From Kofleriaceae bacterium (lineage in GTDB: Bacteria > Myxococcota_A > Polyangia > Haliangiales > Haliangiaceae), in assembly GCA_013368795.1 (NCBI GenBank), contig JABFXX010000220.1, forward strand, positions 1 to 36,208: a DNA stretch of 36,208 nt. The letters run 5' to 3'. The translations under genes and the position numbers were made by a program. Of the stretch, positions 26,135 through 34,263 are shown one piece after another. The stretch's first letter is position 1. Each line of letters opens with the position of its first letter. The notes beneath the pieces were generated by a model that ran no database searches, was not told the origin of the DNA, and worked only from the letters and a program-made list of their open reading frames with translations.

Positions 26135-28195
26135 TTACGGAAAGATCTCGTCGAGGATCGCCGCGGCATGCACGACGAGGTGCTTGGAGCCGTCGGCCTG
26201 ATCCTGGATCTCGGGCTTCTCGACGACCATCCACAGCCGCTTCTTCACGCCGATCTTCGACGCGCCGGGCGTGCCCTTGGGAACGTCGAGCCAGTAGCGG
26301 TCCATCTTGTAGAGCGCACCGTCGATCGCCTCGACCTTGGCGTTGATGAGGTAGCGGCCGTTCGGATCGAGGTCGCCGATGCTCTTGTGGACGGCGGCGG
26401 CGGCGATCCTGATCTCGGGGAGGTGCTTGGCCTGCAGACGCGCGGCGTCGTCGATCTTCGGCGGCGCCGACAGCGTGATCACCGAGCGCGTGCGATCGAG
26501 TGGACCGCCGGCGAGCTGGTAGATGTCGCTCTGGTCGTCCTCGCAGATTGCGAGCAGCGCGCCGACCTTCGTGACGAGGCGGCCGACGAGCAAGTCATCG
26601 TCGAACCGGTACGTGCGACGCTGACCGCGCACCGTGATCACGTTCATGTGAATCGGCTCGTCGCGGAACGTGCCGGTCTCGGTCTCCATCTTCGTGACGG
26701 TGCCCCAGTCGAGCACCATCGAGCGGTACGTGAAGTTCGGCTTCGAGAAGTCGTACGGGATGTGACAGAACGCGTCCACCGACGCGATCGCGCAACTCCG
26801 GCAGTACTTCCGCTCCATCGAGTCGAGCACCGCCTGTTGCTGCGGCGTCAGCGTCGTCGCTGCGGGCTGCGGGGGCGCGGCGACCGGCGCGGGCATCGTC
26901 GTGTTGCCGGGCGACGCGGCGAGCTTCTTCGCAGCCGACTTCGGTACGGTGACGGTCTTCGTCGGCGACGGCGGCGCGGCTGCGATCGCCGCGGTGGGTG
27001 CCGGGGCAGGCGCGCGCTCGGTCCTCGCAGCCTCGACCTGCGGAGCCGGCTCCTCGATCTTCGCGGCCGGCGGAGGTGCCGGTGTCGGTGAAGGCACAGC
27101 AGAGCCGGCGGTCACGAGCGGCGTCGGCGCCGGCGCGGGCTTGGGCTCCGACTTGAACTGCCACGCGGTGATCGCGACGCCGGCGGCTGCGGCGACGACC
27201 GCGCCAGCGATCGCGGCGGTGCGCGCGCGGCTCTTCGCGGGCGTCGGCGTCGCCTTGATCGCGTCGATCAGCTCGCGCATCGAGTCGAAGCGATCTTCCG
27301 GCGACGCGTGCATCGCCTTCGTCAGCGCCGACGCGAGCGACGGCGGCAGGTCCGGCGGCGGCGTCAGGCCTGCGCGGATCGCCTCGACGCGCACCGCGAA
27401 CACGATCGGGAACGGCCGGCTGCCGGTGATCAGCTCCCACGCCATCACCGCCCACGCGAACTGATCGACGCGCCCGTCGAGCGGATCGCCGAGCAGCTGC
27501 TCCGGTGCGAGATAGGCGGGCGTGCCGGCGATCGCGCCGGTCGCGGTCAGGTGCGGATCGGTCGACAGCGTCGATGCGTTCGGATCGATCTGATCGCCGT
27601 GCCGCGCGAGGCCGAAGTCGGTGACGATCGCGCGGTTGTCGCGCGTGACGAGCACGTTCTCCGGCTTGACGTCGCGGTGGACGAGGCCGGCGGCATGTGC
27701 GGCGGCGATACCTTCGGCGGCGCCGAGCAGCACCGCGATCAGCTCCTCGCGCGGCCTGCGCTCGCCGGCCCACTGGCGCAACGACACGCCATCGATCAGC
27801 TCCATCGCGAGCCACACCTCGTCGCCCTCGGTGCCGACGTCGTAGATGTGGCAGACGTTCGGATGCGACAGCCGCGCGAGTGCCTGCGCCTCGCGGACGA
27901 GTCGCGCGCGGCCTTGCGTGTCGTCACCGGTGCGGCGAACGACCTTGATCGCGAGCGGTCTCGCGAGCTGCGGATCGTACGCGCGATAGACGATGCCCAT
28001 GCCGCCCGAGCCGAGCACGGTGTCGATGCGATACCGGCCGAAGCTCGGCGGTGGGCCACCGCGGGCGAGGTTCGACAGGACCGCGCGGCACTCGGCGCAA
28101 TCGTCGATGTGCTTCTCGACGACGGCTGCCTGATCGTCGGTGAGCGCGCCCTGGGTGAACCCGAGGAGCTTGTCGGGGGAAGGGCAGGGCGTCAT
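26135..28195 (-). CDS. Membrane Ser/Thr protein kinase with N-terminal anti-sigma zinc finger
   Basis: The protein is 686 residues. Residues 1-40 hold Cys4 and His29-x3-Cys33-x2-Cys36, the same spacing as in the anti-sigma factor at 20337-21227. Residues 53-315 are a Hanks-type kinase with all motifs: GSGGMGIVY, AIKVV, HRDVKPENV, DFGLAR and GTPAYLAPEQ. A membrane helix follows (about 325-345), then a long Pro/Ala linker (350-440). The C-terminal domain of about 230 residues is unrecognised and contains YCRSC. The kinase should face the cytoplasm and the tail the periplasm. It overlaps the upstream sigma-factor gene (ATGA), so zinc-finger binding of that sigma factor, tuned by kinase signalling, is the simplest idea. 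Confidence 0.92.
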   Translation of the reverse strand: MTPCPSPDKLLGFTQGALTDDQAAVVEKHIDDCAECRAVLSNLARGGPPPSFGRYRIDTVLGSGGMGIVYRAYDPQLARPLAIKVVRRTGDDTQGRARLVREAQALARLSHPNVCHIYDVGTEGDEVWLAMELIDGVSLRQWAGERRPREELIAVLLGAAEGIAAAHAAGLVHRDVKPENVLVTRDNRAIVTDFGLARHGDQIDPNASTLSTDPHLTATGAIAGTPAYLAPEQLLGDPLDGRVDQFAWAVMAWELITGSRPFPIVFAVRVEAIRAGLTPPPDLPPSLASALTKAMHASPEDRFDSMRELIDAIKATPTPAKSRARTAAIAGAVVAAAAGVAITAWQFKSEPKPAPAPTPLVTAGSAVPSPTPAPPPAAKIEEPAPQVEAARTERAPAPAPTAAIAAAPPSPTKTVTVPKSAAKKLAASPGNTTMPAPVAAPPQPAATTLTPQQQAVLDSMERKYCRSCAIASVDAFCHIPYDFSKPNFTYRSMVLDWGTVTKMETETGTFRDEPIHMNVITVRGQRRTYRFDDDLLVGRLVTKVGALLAICEDDQSDIYQLAGGPLDRTRSVITLSAPPKIDDAARLQAKHLPEIRIAAAAVHKSIGDLDPNGRYLINAKVEAIDGALYKMDRYWLDVPKGTPGASKIGVKKRLWMVVEKPEIQDQADGSKHLVVHAAAILDEIFP

Positions 28196-29007
28196 CGAGA
28201 CATCAAGATCCGCGAGATCGAGAGCTCGATGTCGCTATCGAGGAACCGCAGCAGGCTGTCGACGTCGTCCTTGTTCGGCATGCCGAGCGCGGCGATCAGC
28301 TTCTTGCGCGTGTGCTTGCCGAGGTCGGCGCGGGCGTCGGCGAGCCAGCGCGCGCACGTCGCGCGGTGCACCCGGTAGAGCCTCGCGAGGTCGTCGATCG
28401 TCAGCTCGTCGAGGATGTGCTGGCGCAGCAGGTTGCGCTGGCGAACCTCGAGCGCGGCGAACGCCTCGCGGATCGCCTTCTTCAGCTCCGTCGTGTACTG
28501 GGCGCGCAGGTGCTTGCGCTCGGGCCCCGGCGTCGCGTCGGGCCAGTGATCGAGCAAGATCTCGTCGAGCGTCTCCTCTCGATCGATCTTGCGGATCGCC
28601 TTGAGCGCCTTGCGCGTCGCGGTCACGCGCAGCCACGCGGCCAGCTCGCCGCGGCCCGCATAGTCAGAGATCTTCTTGTGGCCGTCGCCGACGAGCAGCT
28701 CGAACCGCAGCGCCTGCTTCACCTCGTCTGCGGTGCCGCCACCCAGCCGGAGCCGGCGCAGCGCGACATCCATCTGCGGCACGAGGTCGGTCTCGAACGC
28801 GCGGAGCGCAGCGGTATCGCCCTCGGCGAGGCCGATCGCCAGGTACAGGTCGGCGTCGTGGAGATTGTCGAGCGACGCCTCGGGCTCGTCGCGTAGCCGG
28901 GCCTCGAGCCTCGCCGCGATCGATGCGTCGGAAACGGAGACGCCCGGCCATGCAGCGCGACCCGCCGCGGCGACGCGCGCTACCGCACCCGAGATATCTC
29001 CCGACAC
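28192..29007 (-). CDS. Sigma-70 factor resembling the Myxococcales family-1 group
   Basis: From the GTG at 29007 the product is 271 residues. The frame stays open far upstream, but the added residues overlap the divergent HAD gene and are rejected. Motifs include LGGGTADEVKQALRFELL, ISDYAGRGELAAWLRVTATRKAL (region 2 analogue), and LRQHILDELTIDDLARLYRVHRATCARWL (region 4 helix-turn-helix). The YAGRGEL block recalls the sigma-70 family described for myxobacteria (TIGR03001), from memory. It overlaps the zinc-finger kinase gene by four bases, a pairing that suggests a kinase-controlled regulon. There is no Shine-Dalgarno; TACAAT lies eight bases upstream of the start. Confidence 0.87.
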   Translation of the reverse strand: MSGDISGAVARVAAAGRAAWPGVSVSDASIAARLEARLRDEPEASLDNLHDADLYLAIGLAEGDTAALRAFETDLVPQMDVALRRLRLGGGTADEVKQALRFELLVGDGHKKISDYAGRGELAAWLRVTATRKALKAIRKIDREETLDEILLDHWPDATPGPERKHLRAQYTTELKKAIREAFAALEVRQRNLLRQHILDELTIDDLARLYRVHRATCARWLADARADLGKHTRKKLIAALGMPNKDDVDSLLRFLDSDIELSISRILMSR

Positions 29008-29014
29008 GGACCCG

Positions 29015-29020
29015 ATTGTA
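29015..29020 (-). promoter_or_regulatory. -10-like box for the sigma-factor gene
   Basis: TACAAT on the minus strand ends eight bases from the GTG start at 29007, so transcription would begin at or beside the start codon. No good -35 is found at 16-18 bases; TTGGCG occurs 24 bases upstream, which is too far. Confidence 0.35.
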
Positions 29021-29074
29021 GTAATCAGCGTCGGCGCATGCCATCGCCAAGTGGGGCGTTCGGGGGTCCTGGGG

Positions 29075-29080
29075 TAAAGT
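29075..29080 (+). promoter_or_regulatory. -10-like box for the HAD-LigD-like operon
   Basis: TAAAGT ends nine bases before the ATG at 29090, implying a leader of only a few bases. No Shine-Dalgarno or good -35 is visible. Confidence 0.3.
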
Positions 29081-29089
29081 GGCAACCTC

Positions 29090-29911
29090 ATGTCGTACCG
29101 GCTGCTGGCGCTAGACCTCGATGGCACCCTGCTGCGCGACGACAAGACCGTCGATCCCGCAGATGTTGCGGCGATCCGCGACCTTCGCGCATCGGGCGTC
29201 ACCGTGACCATCGTGACGGGACGGTTGCACTCCGGGTCGGTCGAGGCCGCCCGCGCCTGCGAGATCGTGGGCCCGATCGCCTGCGTCGAGGGTAGCCATC
29301 TGGTCGAGGCCGAGACCGAGCGGACGCTCGTCCGCCACGGCATGACCGGCAAGGTCACGACCCTCCTCCGCGACGCGTTCGGCACCCACGGGCTCGCGAG
29401 CTTCGTGTTCGAGCACGATGGCATCCACCACGACGAGGACGGCGAGCCCTACGCGAAGTACGTCAGCACGTGGTCGCCGAAGCTGCGCGTCGTCGAGGAG
29501 GCACTCGATGCCCGCGTGTGGGCGAACGATCCGCTCGCCGCCGTCGCGATCGGCGAGGCCGACGCGGTGACCGCCGCGCACGAGATCCTCAAGGCGCACG
29601 CCACCGACGTGTTCTCGGTCAGCTTCCCGGTGTCGTGGGTCCCCGGCAAGCACGCGATCCTGGTCCGCGCCGCGGGACCGACGAAGGGCACCGCGCTTGC
29701 GGCGCTGTGCGAGCGCATCGGCTGCACGACGGCGGATGCGGTCGCCGTCGGAGACTGGGTCAACGACGTGCCGATGTTCGAGGTCGCCGGTCGATCGTTC
29801 GCGATGGGCGGCGCGCCGGAGCATGTCGCGTCGAAGGCGACGGACCGGCTGCAGAGACAGACGGGACACGGCGGCGGTATCGCCGAGGCGATCGCCCGCG
29901 CATGGCGATAG
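29090..29911 (+). CDS. HAD-superfamily phosphatase (Cof-type, subclass IIB)
   Basis: The 273-residue protein has all HAD motifs: LLALDLDGTLL (nucleophile and acid Asp), VTIVTGR (motif II), KGTALAALCERIG with the motif III Lys, and VAVGDWVNDVPMFEVAG (motif IV). The large cap between motifs II and III places it in the Cof/YbiV group, which removes phosphate from sugar phosphates, FMN or other small metabolites in the cytoplasm. The substrate cannot be assigned. Its last ten bases overlap the start of the LigD-like gene, so the two are co-translated, though no functional link between them is obvious. Confidence 0.93.
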   Translation: MSYRLLALDLDGTLLRDDKTVDPADVAAIRDLRASGVTVTIVTGRLHSGSVEAARACEIVGPIACVEGSHLVEAETERTLVRHGMTGKVTTLLRDAFGTHGLASFVFEHDGIHHDEDGEPYAKYVSTWSPKLRVVEEALDARVWANDPLAAVAIGEADAVTAAHEILKAHATDVFSVSFPVSWVPGKHAILVRAAGPTKGTALAALCERIGCTTADAVAVGDWVNDVPMFEVAGRSFAMGGAPEHVASKATDRLQRQTGHGGGIAEAIARAWR

Positions 29912-31410
29912 ATCGTCGACGACGTCGTCGACGGACCACCGGCGAGTCTGCGTTCGCGCTCGCTCGTCAGTTCACGCTCGCGGCGATCTCGGACGGCGCC
30001 GAAACGGGTAAAGGGAAGGGCACGTTGATCGAGCCCGCGTGGGATGGACATCGGGTCCTCGTGACTCGCGTCGGCGACGACGTTCGCATCACGGCGCACG
30101 ACCATCGCGACTGGACGAAGACCTTTCCCAATGCCGCACGTGCGATCGGTAAGCTCGCCGCGCAGAAGGTCGCGCTCGATGGTGTCGTGTGCGTCCTCGA
30201 CGAGCGAGGCGTGCCTTCGTTCGAGCGACTTCGCGCAGCGGTCGCGTCGGGTTCGGCCGTCGGCGAAGCGATGATCATGTGCTGGGACCTCCTGTGGGAG
30301 GGCGACGACGATCTGCGCGGTAAACCACTCGTCGAACGGCGTGCGAGGCTCGCGAAGCTGCTCGGTGCGGGGACCACCTCGCTCATGCCCTCGCAGGCAC
30401 TCGACGGCACGCTCGCGCGCGTGCTCGAGGCGGCGGCGCCGCTCGGCTTGCGTGGTGTCGTCTCGCGCTCGCTCGACGGAGACTACAGCGCAGCCTGGTG
30501 CTCGCATCCGACCACCGCCGAGCGCATCGACTGGCAGCGCAGCCTCTCGCCACCGCCGCCGCTGTCGAACGCCGACAAGGTCCTCTACCCGCGCGACGGC
30601 ATCTGCAAGCGCGACATCATCGGCTACTACCAGGACGTCGCGCCGCTGCTCGTCGCACACCTCCTCGATCGCCCCGTCGTCGTCCAGCGCTGGCCCGATG
30701 GCATCGACGAGTTCGACTGGTACCAGCATCGCATGCCGCCGCGCGCGCCCGACTACCTGCGCGCTGCGTGGGTCGACGGTGTCCGCCGGATCGTGATCGA
30801 GAACAGCGACGCTCTGCTGTGGATGGCGAACCAGGCAGGGCTCACCTATCACGGCTTCACGAGCCGGCTGTCGTCGCTCGAGTCGCCCGACTACGCGATG
30901 ATCGATCTCGATCCCGGCGAGCGCACGACCTGGCCTGACCTCGTCGAGATCGCGCTCGCGGTGCGCCGCGTGCTCGAGCTACTCGACCTGCCGAGCGTCG
31001 TGAAGACGAGCGGCCAGCGCGGCATCCACATCCTCGTTCCGCTCGCGCCCGGCCACACGTTCGAGCACGCAGAGGAGCTCGGCCGCGGCATCTCGAAGCT
31101 GCTGCTGCGGCTGCTTCCCGACAAGATCACCGAGGCGCCCGAGAAGAAGGACCGGCACGGCAAGCTGCTGATCGATCACAAGCAGTACATGGCCAAGACG
31201 CTCGTCGTGCCGTACTCGCTGCGCGGTGCCGACGGCGCCACGGTCTCGACGCCCGTCGCATGGGACGAGCTGACGCCGAAGCTCGATCCTCGCGCGTTCA
31301 CGCTGCGCACCGTGCGTGCGCGGCTCGACGCCAAGGGCGACCTCGCGGCGCCGCTGCTGCGCGGTGGCGCGCAGCTCGCAAGTGCCCTCGCCCAGCTCCG
31401 CGCTCAATAA
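29902..31410 (+). CDS. LigD-like protein: inactive ligase domain plus polymerase/primase domain
   Basis: The product is 502 residues. Residues 35-215 align with the ATP-dependent DNA ligase domain of LigD, but motif I reads EPAWDGHR where active enzymes have Glu-x-Lys-x-Asp-Gly, so Ala46 replaces the adenylated Lys. Motif III is DGVVCVLD (no Glu), motif IV GLRGVV (no Glu), and motif V is not recognisable. Residues about 225-490 are an intact polymerase domain of the archaeo-eukaryotic primase type: MIDLDPG (Asp335, Asp337), KTSGQRGIHILVPL and DHKQYMAKT (Asp425), with VPYSLR. LigD polymerases fill ends in Ku-dependent non-homologous joining. No Ku gene or phosphoesterase domain is in the window. 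An Arg-rich tract follows the start codon. Confidence 0.9.
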   Translation: MAIDRRRRRRRTTGESAFALARQFTLAAISDGAETGKGKGTLIEPAWDGHRVLVTRVGDDVRITAHDHRDWTKTFPNAARAIGKLAAQKVALDGVVCVLDERGVPSFERLRAAVASGSAVGEAMIMCWDLLWEGDDDLRGKPLVERRARLAKLLGAGTTSLMPSQALDGTLARVLEAAAPLGLRGVVSRSLDGDYSAAWCSHPTTAERIDWQRSLSPPPPLSNADKVLYPRDGICKRDIIGYYQDVAPLLVAHLLDRPVVVQRWPDGIDEFDWYQHRMPPRAPDYLRAAWVDGVRRIVIENSDALLWMANQAGLTYHGFTSRLSSLESPDYAMIDLDPGERTTWPDLVEIALAVRRVLELLDLPSVVKTSGQRGIHILVPLAPGHTFEHAEELGRGISKLLLRLLPDKITEAPEKKDRHGKLLIDHKQYMAKTLVVPYSLRGADGATVSTPVAWDELTPKLDPRAFTLRTVRARLDAKGDLAAPLLRGGAQLASALAQLRAQ

Positions 31411-31466
31411 CGGGGACGCCTTCAACGAGCGCAACTCCCTCGGCGCCTCGCGGCCGGCTGCACCGG

Positions 31467-33629
31467 CTAGCGATCGCAGTACGTCTGGTCGGTCGGGATG
31501 AAGTCCTCGATCGGCTTTGACCGGCGCGCGAAGGTCCAGCCGCACTGCGCGTAGACGATGCTGCCGTCGGCCGTCGATAGCTCGACGAGGTCGCGCGCCT
31601 GCGCGATCAGCTTGCCGTCGGCGGTCCACGCGAGGTTCGCGACACCGGGCATGCCGATCGTCCACAGCGCGCGGCCATCGCCGTCGAGCAGCATGATGCC
31701 GCTCGGGCGGAATGCCGCGATGCGCGTGCCGTCGGTGTTCGGTCGCAGCTTCCAGCCGTCGAGCTCGGCGACGCGGATGTCGCGGCCAGGTCCCGAGATG
31801 ACAACGGTGTCGGGCTTCTCGCGGATGTAGACGTGACCCGCACGATCGATCGCCTCGGGCGTGGCGGCGAGCACGATCGGCGCGGGCGCGGTCGCAGCGT
31901 CGAGATCCTCGGCGCGCCAGCGGCGGAGCTCCTTTCCGTGCACCGTGATCGCGACGTCGCCGCTGGCGATCGCGGGATCGAGCAGCACGACGTCCGTCAT
32001 CGGCGGGACCGCGATCTTCGTCGACGGTCCGAACGTGCGCGTCGCCGGATCGAACGTCGCGACCTCGAGCTGCTTGCCGTGATCGATCACCATGCGCTTC
32101 GTCGCGGGCTCGTAGCGCACGCGCTTGCTCCTGTTCGCGATCCGCCAGCTCTGGAGCACCTTCTTGGCCGCGACATCGTAGAGCGCGACGCGCGTGGCGA
32201 TCTTGCGGCGCTCGAGCACGTCGTCCTCGAGCTTCTCGAGCCACTGGTCCTTGGCTCGCTGCGGCGGGCCGATCGAAACGAGCTCGAGATTCTCGGCGAC
32301 GCCGAGCCGCTCGGACTCGACGCGCTTGCCGGCGCGCAGCCGATCGTCCAGCAGCCTCGCCCCGCCGACCGTCGCGACCATGCCCGCGGACGTCGCGTGC
32401 AGCCCTCGCGCGGTGCGGGTGCGATAGCCGATGTAGTCGAGCTTCGTCGGCTTCACGACGACAAGCTCGCGATCCATGAAGCTCACCGCCTTGCCGCCGC
32501 CGAACGCGGTGAAGTCCGTCGCGAACATGAAGCTGAGCTCTGGCGACATCTGCGCCATCGTCTTGCCTCGCAGGTCGTACCAGGCGAACGGCCCGCCGTT
32601 CACGTTGACGTCGGAGAACACGACGCGATCGTTCGACGCGAACCCGAGCAGCGTGCCCGGCGGATCGATCCCGAACCGGTTCATCGAACGCTGCGGGACC
32701 TCGAGCTCGAACACCGGCGGCGCGGTCGGATCGCGCTGCTTCAGCGACTTCGTGGCGCCTGTCGCGAGCTCGAACACCGCTGGCTCGTTGCGCTTCGCTC
32801 GCATCGCGATGAGGTGCGTGCCGTCGGGGCTCATGAACGTGCGCTCTGGATCGAGATCGAGCTTCGGCGTCGCCGGACCCCACGCGAGCTTGCCGTTCGT
32901 CGTCTCGATCCACTGGCCGTGGATGCCGTCGCGCGTCTCGACGAGCGCCAGCACGCGGTCCGCCATGCCGAACAGCCCCGCGAGTCGCTCGCCGTGCGGC
33001 GGCGTCAGCGATGCGCCGCGCACGCCTGCGCGATCGATCCACTCGACCTGATGATCCTCGCGCATCGCGAGGAAGCCGCCACCCGTCGCGACGACGTACG
33101 CGTACGGGGGCTCGGCGGCGAGCGTCGTCTTCTTCACGAGCATGTCGGCGTCGTCGATGTCGAGGATCTCGATGCCCCCGCCGGTATCGAGTGACGCGAT
33201 CGCGAACCCATTGGCATCGTGGTGCACGACGAGTTTCGACGGCGAGGTCAGCGGCAGCGCGAGCGGCTCGCGCGACCCGTCGAGCGCCGGCCACAGCCGG
33301 GCGTGCGCCTCGGCATCGAGCGACACGACGCCGGCGCCGTCGGCCGAAATCTCGACGCTCGCGATCGAGGTGCCGTGCCGGCCCGACGACAGCCGGCGAG
33401 GTTTGGCGACATCGTCGACCTTCGGCTTTGCTGGCGCGGTGTAGCGCGTCGGATCGTCTGCAACCGTGGCGGCGCTGCCCGTGTCGATCGGGGCCGCCGC
33501 ATCGTCGTCGGGAGCGACCGACACGAGGCTCGGAGTTTCGGTGAGTTCGGACGCCTGCTCGGTCTGTCGACTCGAGCATGCGGACAGCACGAGGACGAGG
33601 TAGACGCGGCGCACGTGGTCCCAACGCAC
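31467..33629 (-). CDS. Lipoprotein with beta-propeller-like repeats
   Basis: The protein is 720 residues from the GTG at 33629, or 715 from a GTG at 33614 that begins directly with the signal RRVYLVLVLSAC, a lipobox. An Asp/Ala-rich linker follows. Residues 85-720 contain many short four-strand units of propeller type: ISADGAGVVSLDAEAHARLW, MSPDGTHLIAMRA, VVISGPGRDIRVAELDG, and LAWTADGKLIAQARDLVEL. No catalytic motif was seen. It ends with two Cys (AQCGW and TYCDR) that could form a disulfide. It lies 51 bases after another lipoprotein gene and is convergent with the LigD-like gene; a GC-only 5-bp hairpin at 31453-31467 touches its stop. The function is unknown, with a binding or scaffold role in the envelope likely. 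Confidence 0.8.
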   Translation of the reverse strand: MRWDHVRRVYLVLVLSACSSRQTEQASELTETPSLVSVAPDDDAAAPIDTGSAATVADDPTRYTAPAKPKVDDVAKPRRLSSGRHGTSIASVEISADGAGVVSLDAEAHARLWPALDGSREPLALPLTSPSKLVVHHDANGFAIASLDTGGGIEILDIDDADMLVKKTTLAAEPPYAYVVATGGGFLAMREDHQVEWIDRAGVRGASLTPPHGERLAGLFGMADRVLALVETRDGIHGQWIETTNGKLAWGPATPKLDLDPERTFMSPDGTHLIAMRAKRNEPAVFELATGATKSLKQRDPTAPPVFELEVPQRSMNRFGIDPPGTLLGFASNDRVVFSDVNVNGGPFAWYDLRGKTMAQMSPELSFMFATDFTAFGGGKAVSFMDRELVVVKPTKLDYIGYRTRTARGLHATSAGMVATVGGARLLDDRLRAGKRVESERLGVAENLELVSIGPPQRAKDQWLEKLEDDVLERRKIATRVALYDVAAKKVLQSWRIANRSKRVRYEPATKRMVIDHGKQLEVATFDPATRTFGPSTKIAVPPMTDVVLLDPAIASGDVAITVHGKELRRWRAEDLDAATAPAPIVLAATPEAIDRAGHVYIREKPDTVVISGPGRDIRVAELDGWKLRPNTDGTRIAAFRPSGIMLLDGDGRALWTIGMPGVANLAWTADGKLIAQARDLVELSTADGSIVYAQCGWTFARRSKPIEDFIPTDQTYCDR

Positions 33630-33680
33630 GACCCTCGGGAAGTGTTCATGAGACCGGCGCGTTATCCGGAGAACTGCTGA

Positions 33681-34241
33681 TCAGTGGGCGCAACCGGCCA
33701 TGCCGGGACACGCGAGGTCGAAGCTGCCCTCGATCGCGACGCGCTTCTTGCCCATGCCCTGCTTCGCCGTGATCTTCAGCGTGCCCGTGACGTGCTTGCT
33801 GTCGAACGCGTCGATCTGCACCGTGCCCCCGAAGTCCGAGAGCTGATCGCCGGCGCGGCCGATCAGCACGAGGTCGCCGTTCTTCACGACGTCGTAGGTC
33901 TTGAGGCCGTACGGGACCGCGCCGTTCGGCGACGACACGATCGAGACGCGCAGGTCCTTGCCGACGCAGTTGATCGTGAGTGCCGGCATCGGCGCGGCGC
34001 CGCGCTGGTCCTCGGCCTGCCAGTACTTGCTCGCCGCCGACTTCTTGTCGGCCTCGATCGTCTCCTCGGCCTCGAACGCGCCGGTCGACTTCAGCGTGCA
34101 GGTGCCAAAGCTCACGGGGCCCAGCTTCTTCCTCGGCGGAGGCGGCTCGGGGGCCTTCTCCGGCGGCGGAGGTGGGGGCGTCTTGTCCTCTGACTTGCAA
34201 CCGGTGACTAGGAGGAGCGCGGACACGACAACGAACCGCAT
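33681..34241 (-). CDS. Small Pro-rich lipoprotein
   Basis: The ATG at 34241 gives 186 residues. The signal MRFVVVSALLLVTGC ends in a lipobox (VTGC) and is followed by a Pro/Glu/Lys spacer of about 25 residues. The remaining 145 residues form a probable beta domain with two Cys pairs (FGTCTL and INCVG; then LACPGMAGCAH at the end). YGLKTYDVVKNGDLVLIG and HVTGTLKITAKQG look like sandwich strands. No family was recognised. It is upstream of the propeller-like lipoprotein on the same strand and divergent from puuD, 22 bases away. Confidence 0.78.
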   Translation of the reverse strand: MRFVVVSALLLVTGCKSEDKTPPPPPPEKAPEPPPPRKKLGPVSFGTCTLKSTGAFEAEETIEADKKSAASKYWQAEDQRGAAPMPALTINCVGKDLRVSIVSSPNGAVPYGLKTYDVVKNGDLVLIGRAGDQLSDFGGTVQIDAFDSKHVTGTLKITAKQGMGKKRVAIEGSFDLACPGMAGCAH

Positions 34242-34246
34242 GCCCG

Positions 34247-34253
34247 GATAATA
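34247..34253. promoter_or_regulatory. Shared AT-rich -10 region between the lipoprotein and puuD
   Basis: GATAATA is the only AT-rich spot in the 22-base divergent gap. Read forward it gives GATAAT, ending 11 bases before the puuD GTG; read backward it gives TATTAT, ending six bases before the lipoprotein ATG. No -35 match was found on either side, so both readings are tentative. Confidence 0.35.
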
Positions 34254-34263
34254 TGCCGGACCC

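Noticed and set aside
28991..29000. Palindrome GAGATATCTC at the sigma-factor start, as another member of the GATATC operator set
   Set aside because: It is single, without the 11-bp-phased partner, and lies in codons. Isolated GATATC also occurs in coding DNA (for example near 2661 and 14756).
29035..29052. Sigma-54-like GG...GC element upstream of the sigma-factor gene
   Set aside because: The spacing between the GG and GC elements is one base short of the consensus, and no activator gene is nearby.
31453..31467. Terminator hairpin between the convergent LigD-like and lipoprotein genes
   Set aside because: The stem is only five or six bases, wholly G/C with no T-tract; common by chance at this base composition.
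30979..33624. Very long open frame (about 880 codons) on the minus strand in another frame of the lipoprotein gene
   Set aside because: Its translation is almost all Arg, Ala, Asp and His, typical of shifted frames in GC-rich DNA. The competing frame has a lipobox and propeller-like repeats.
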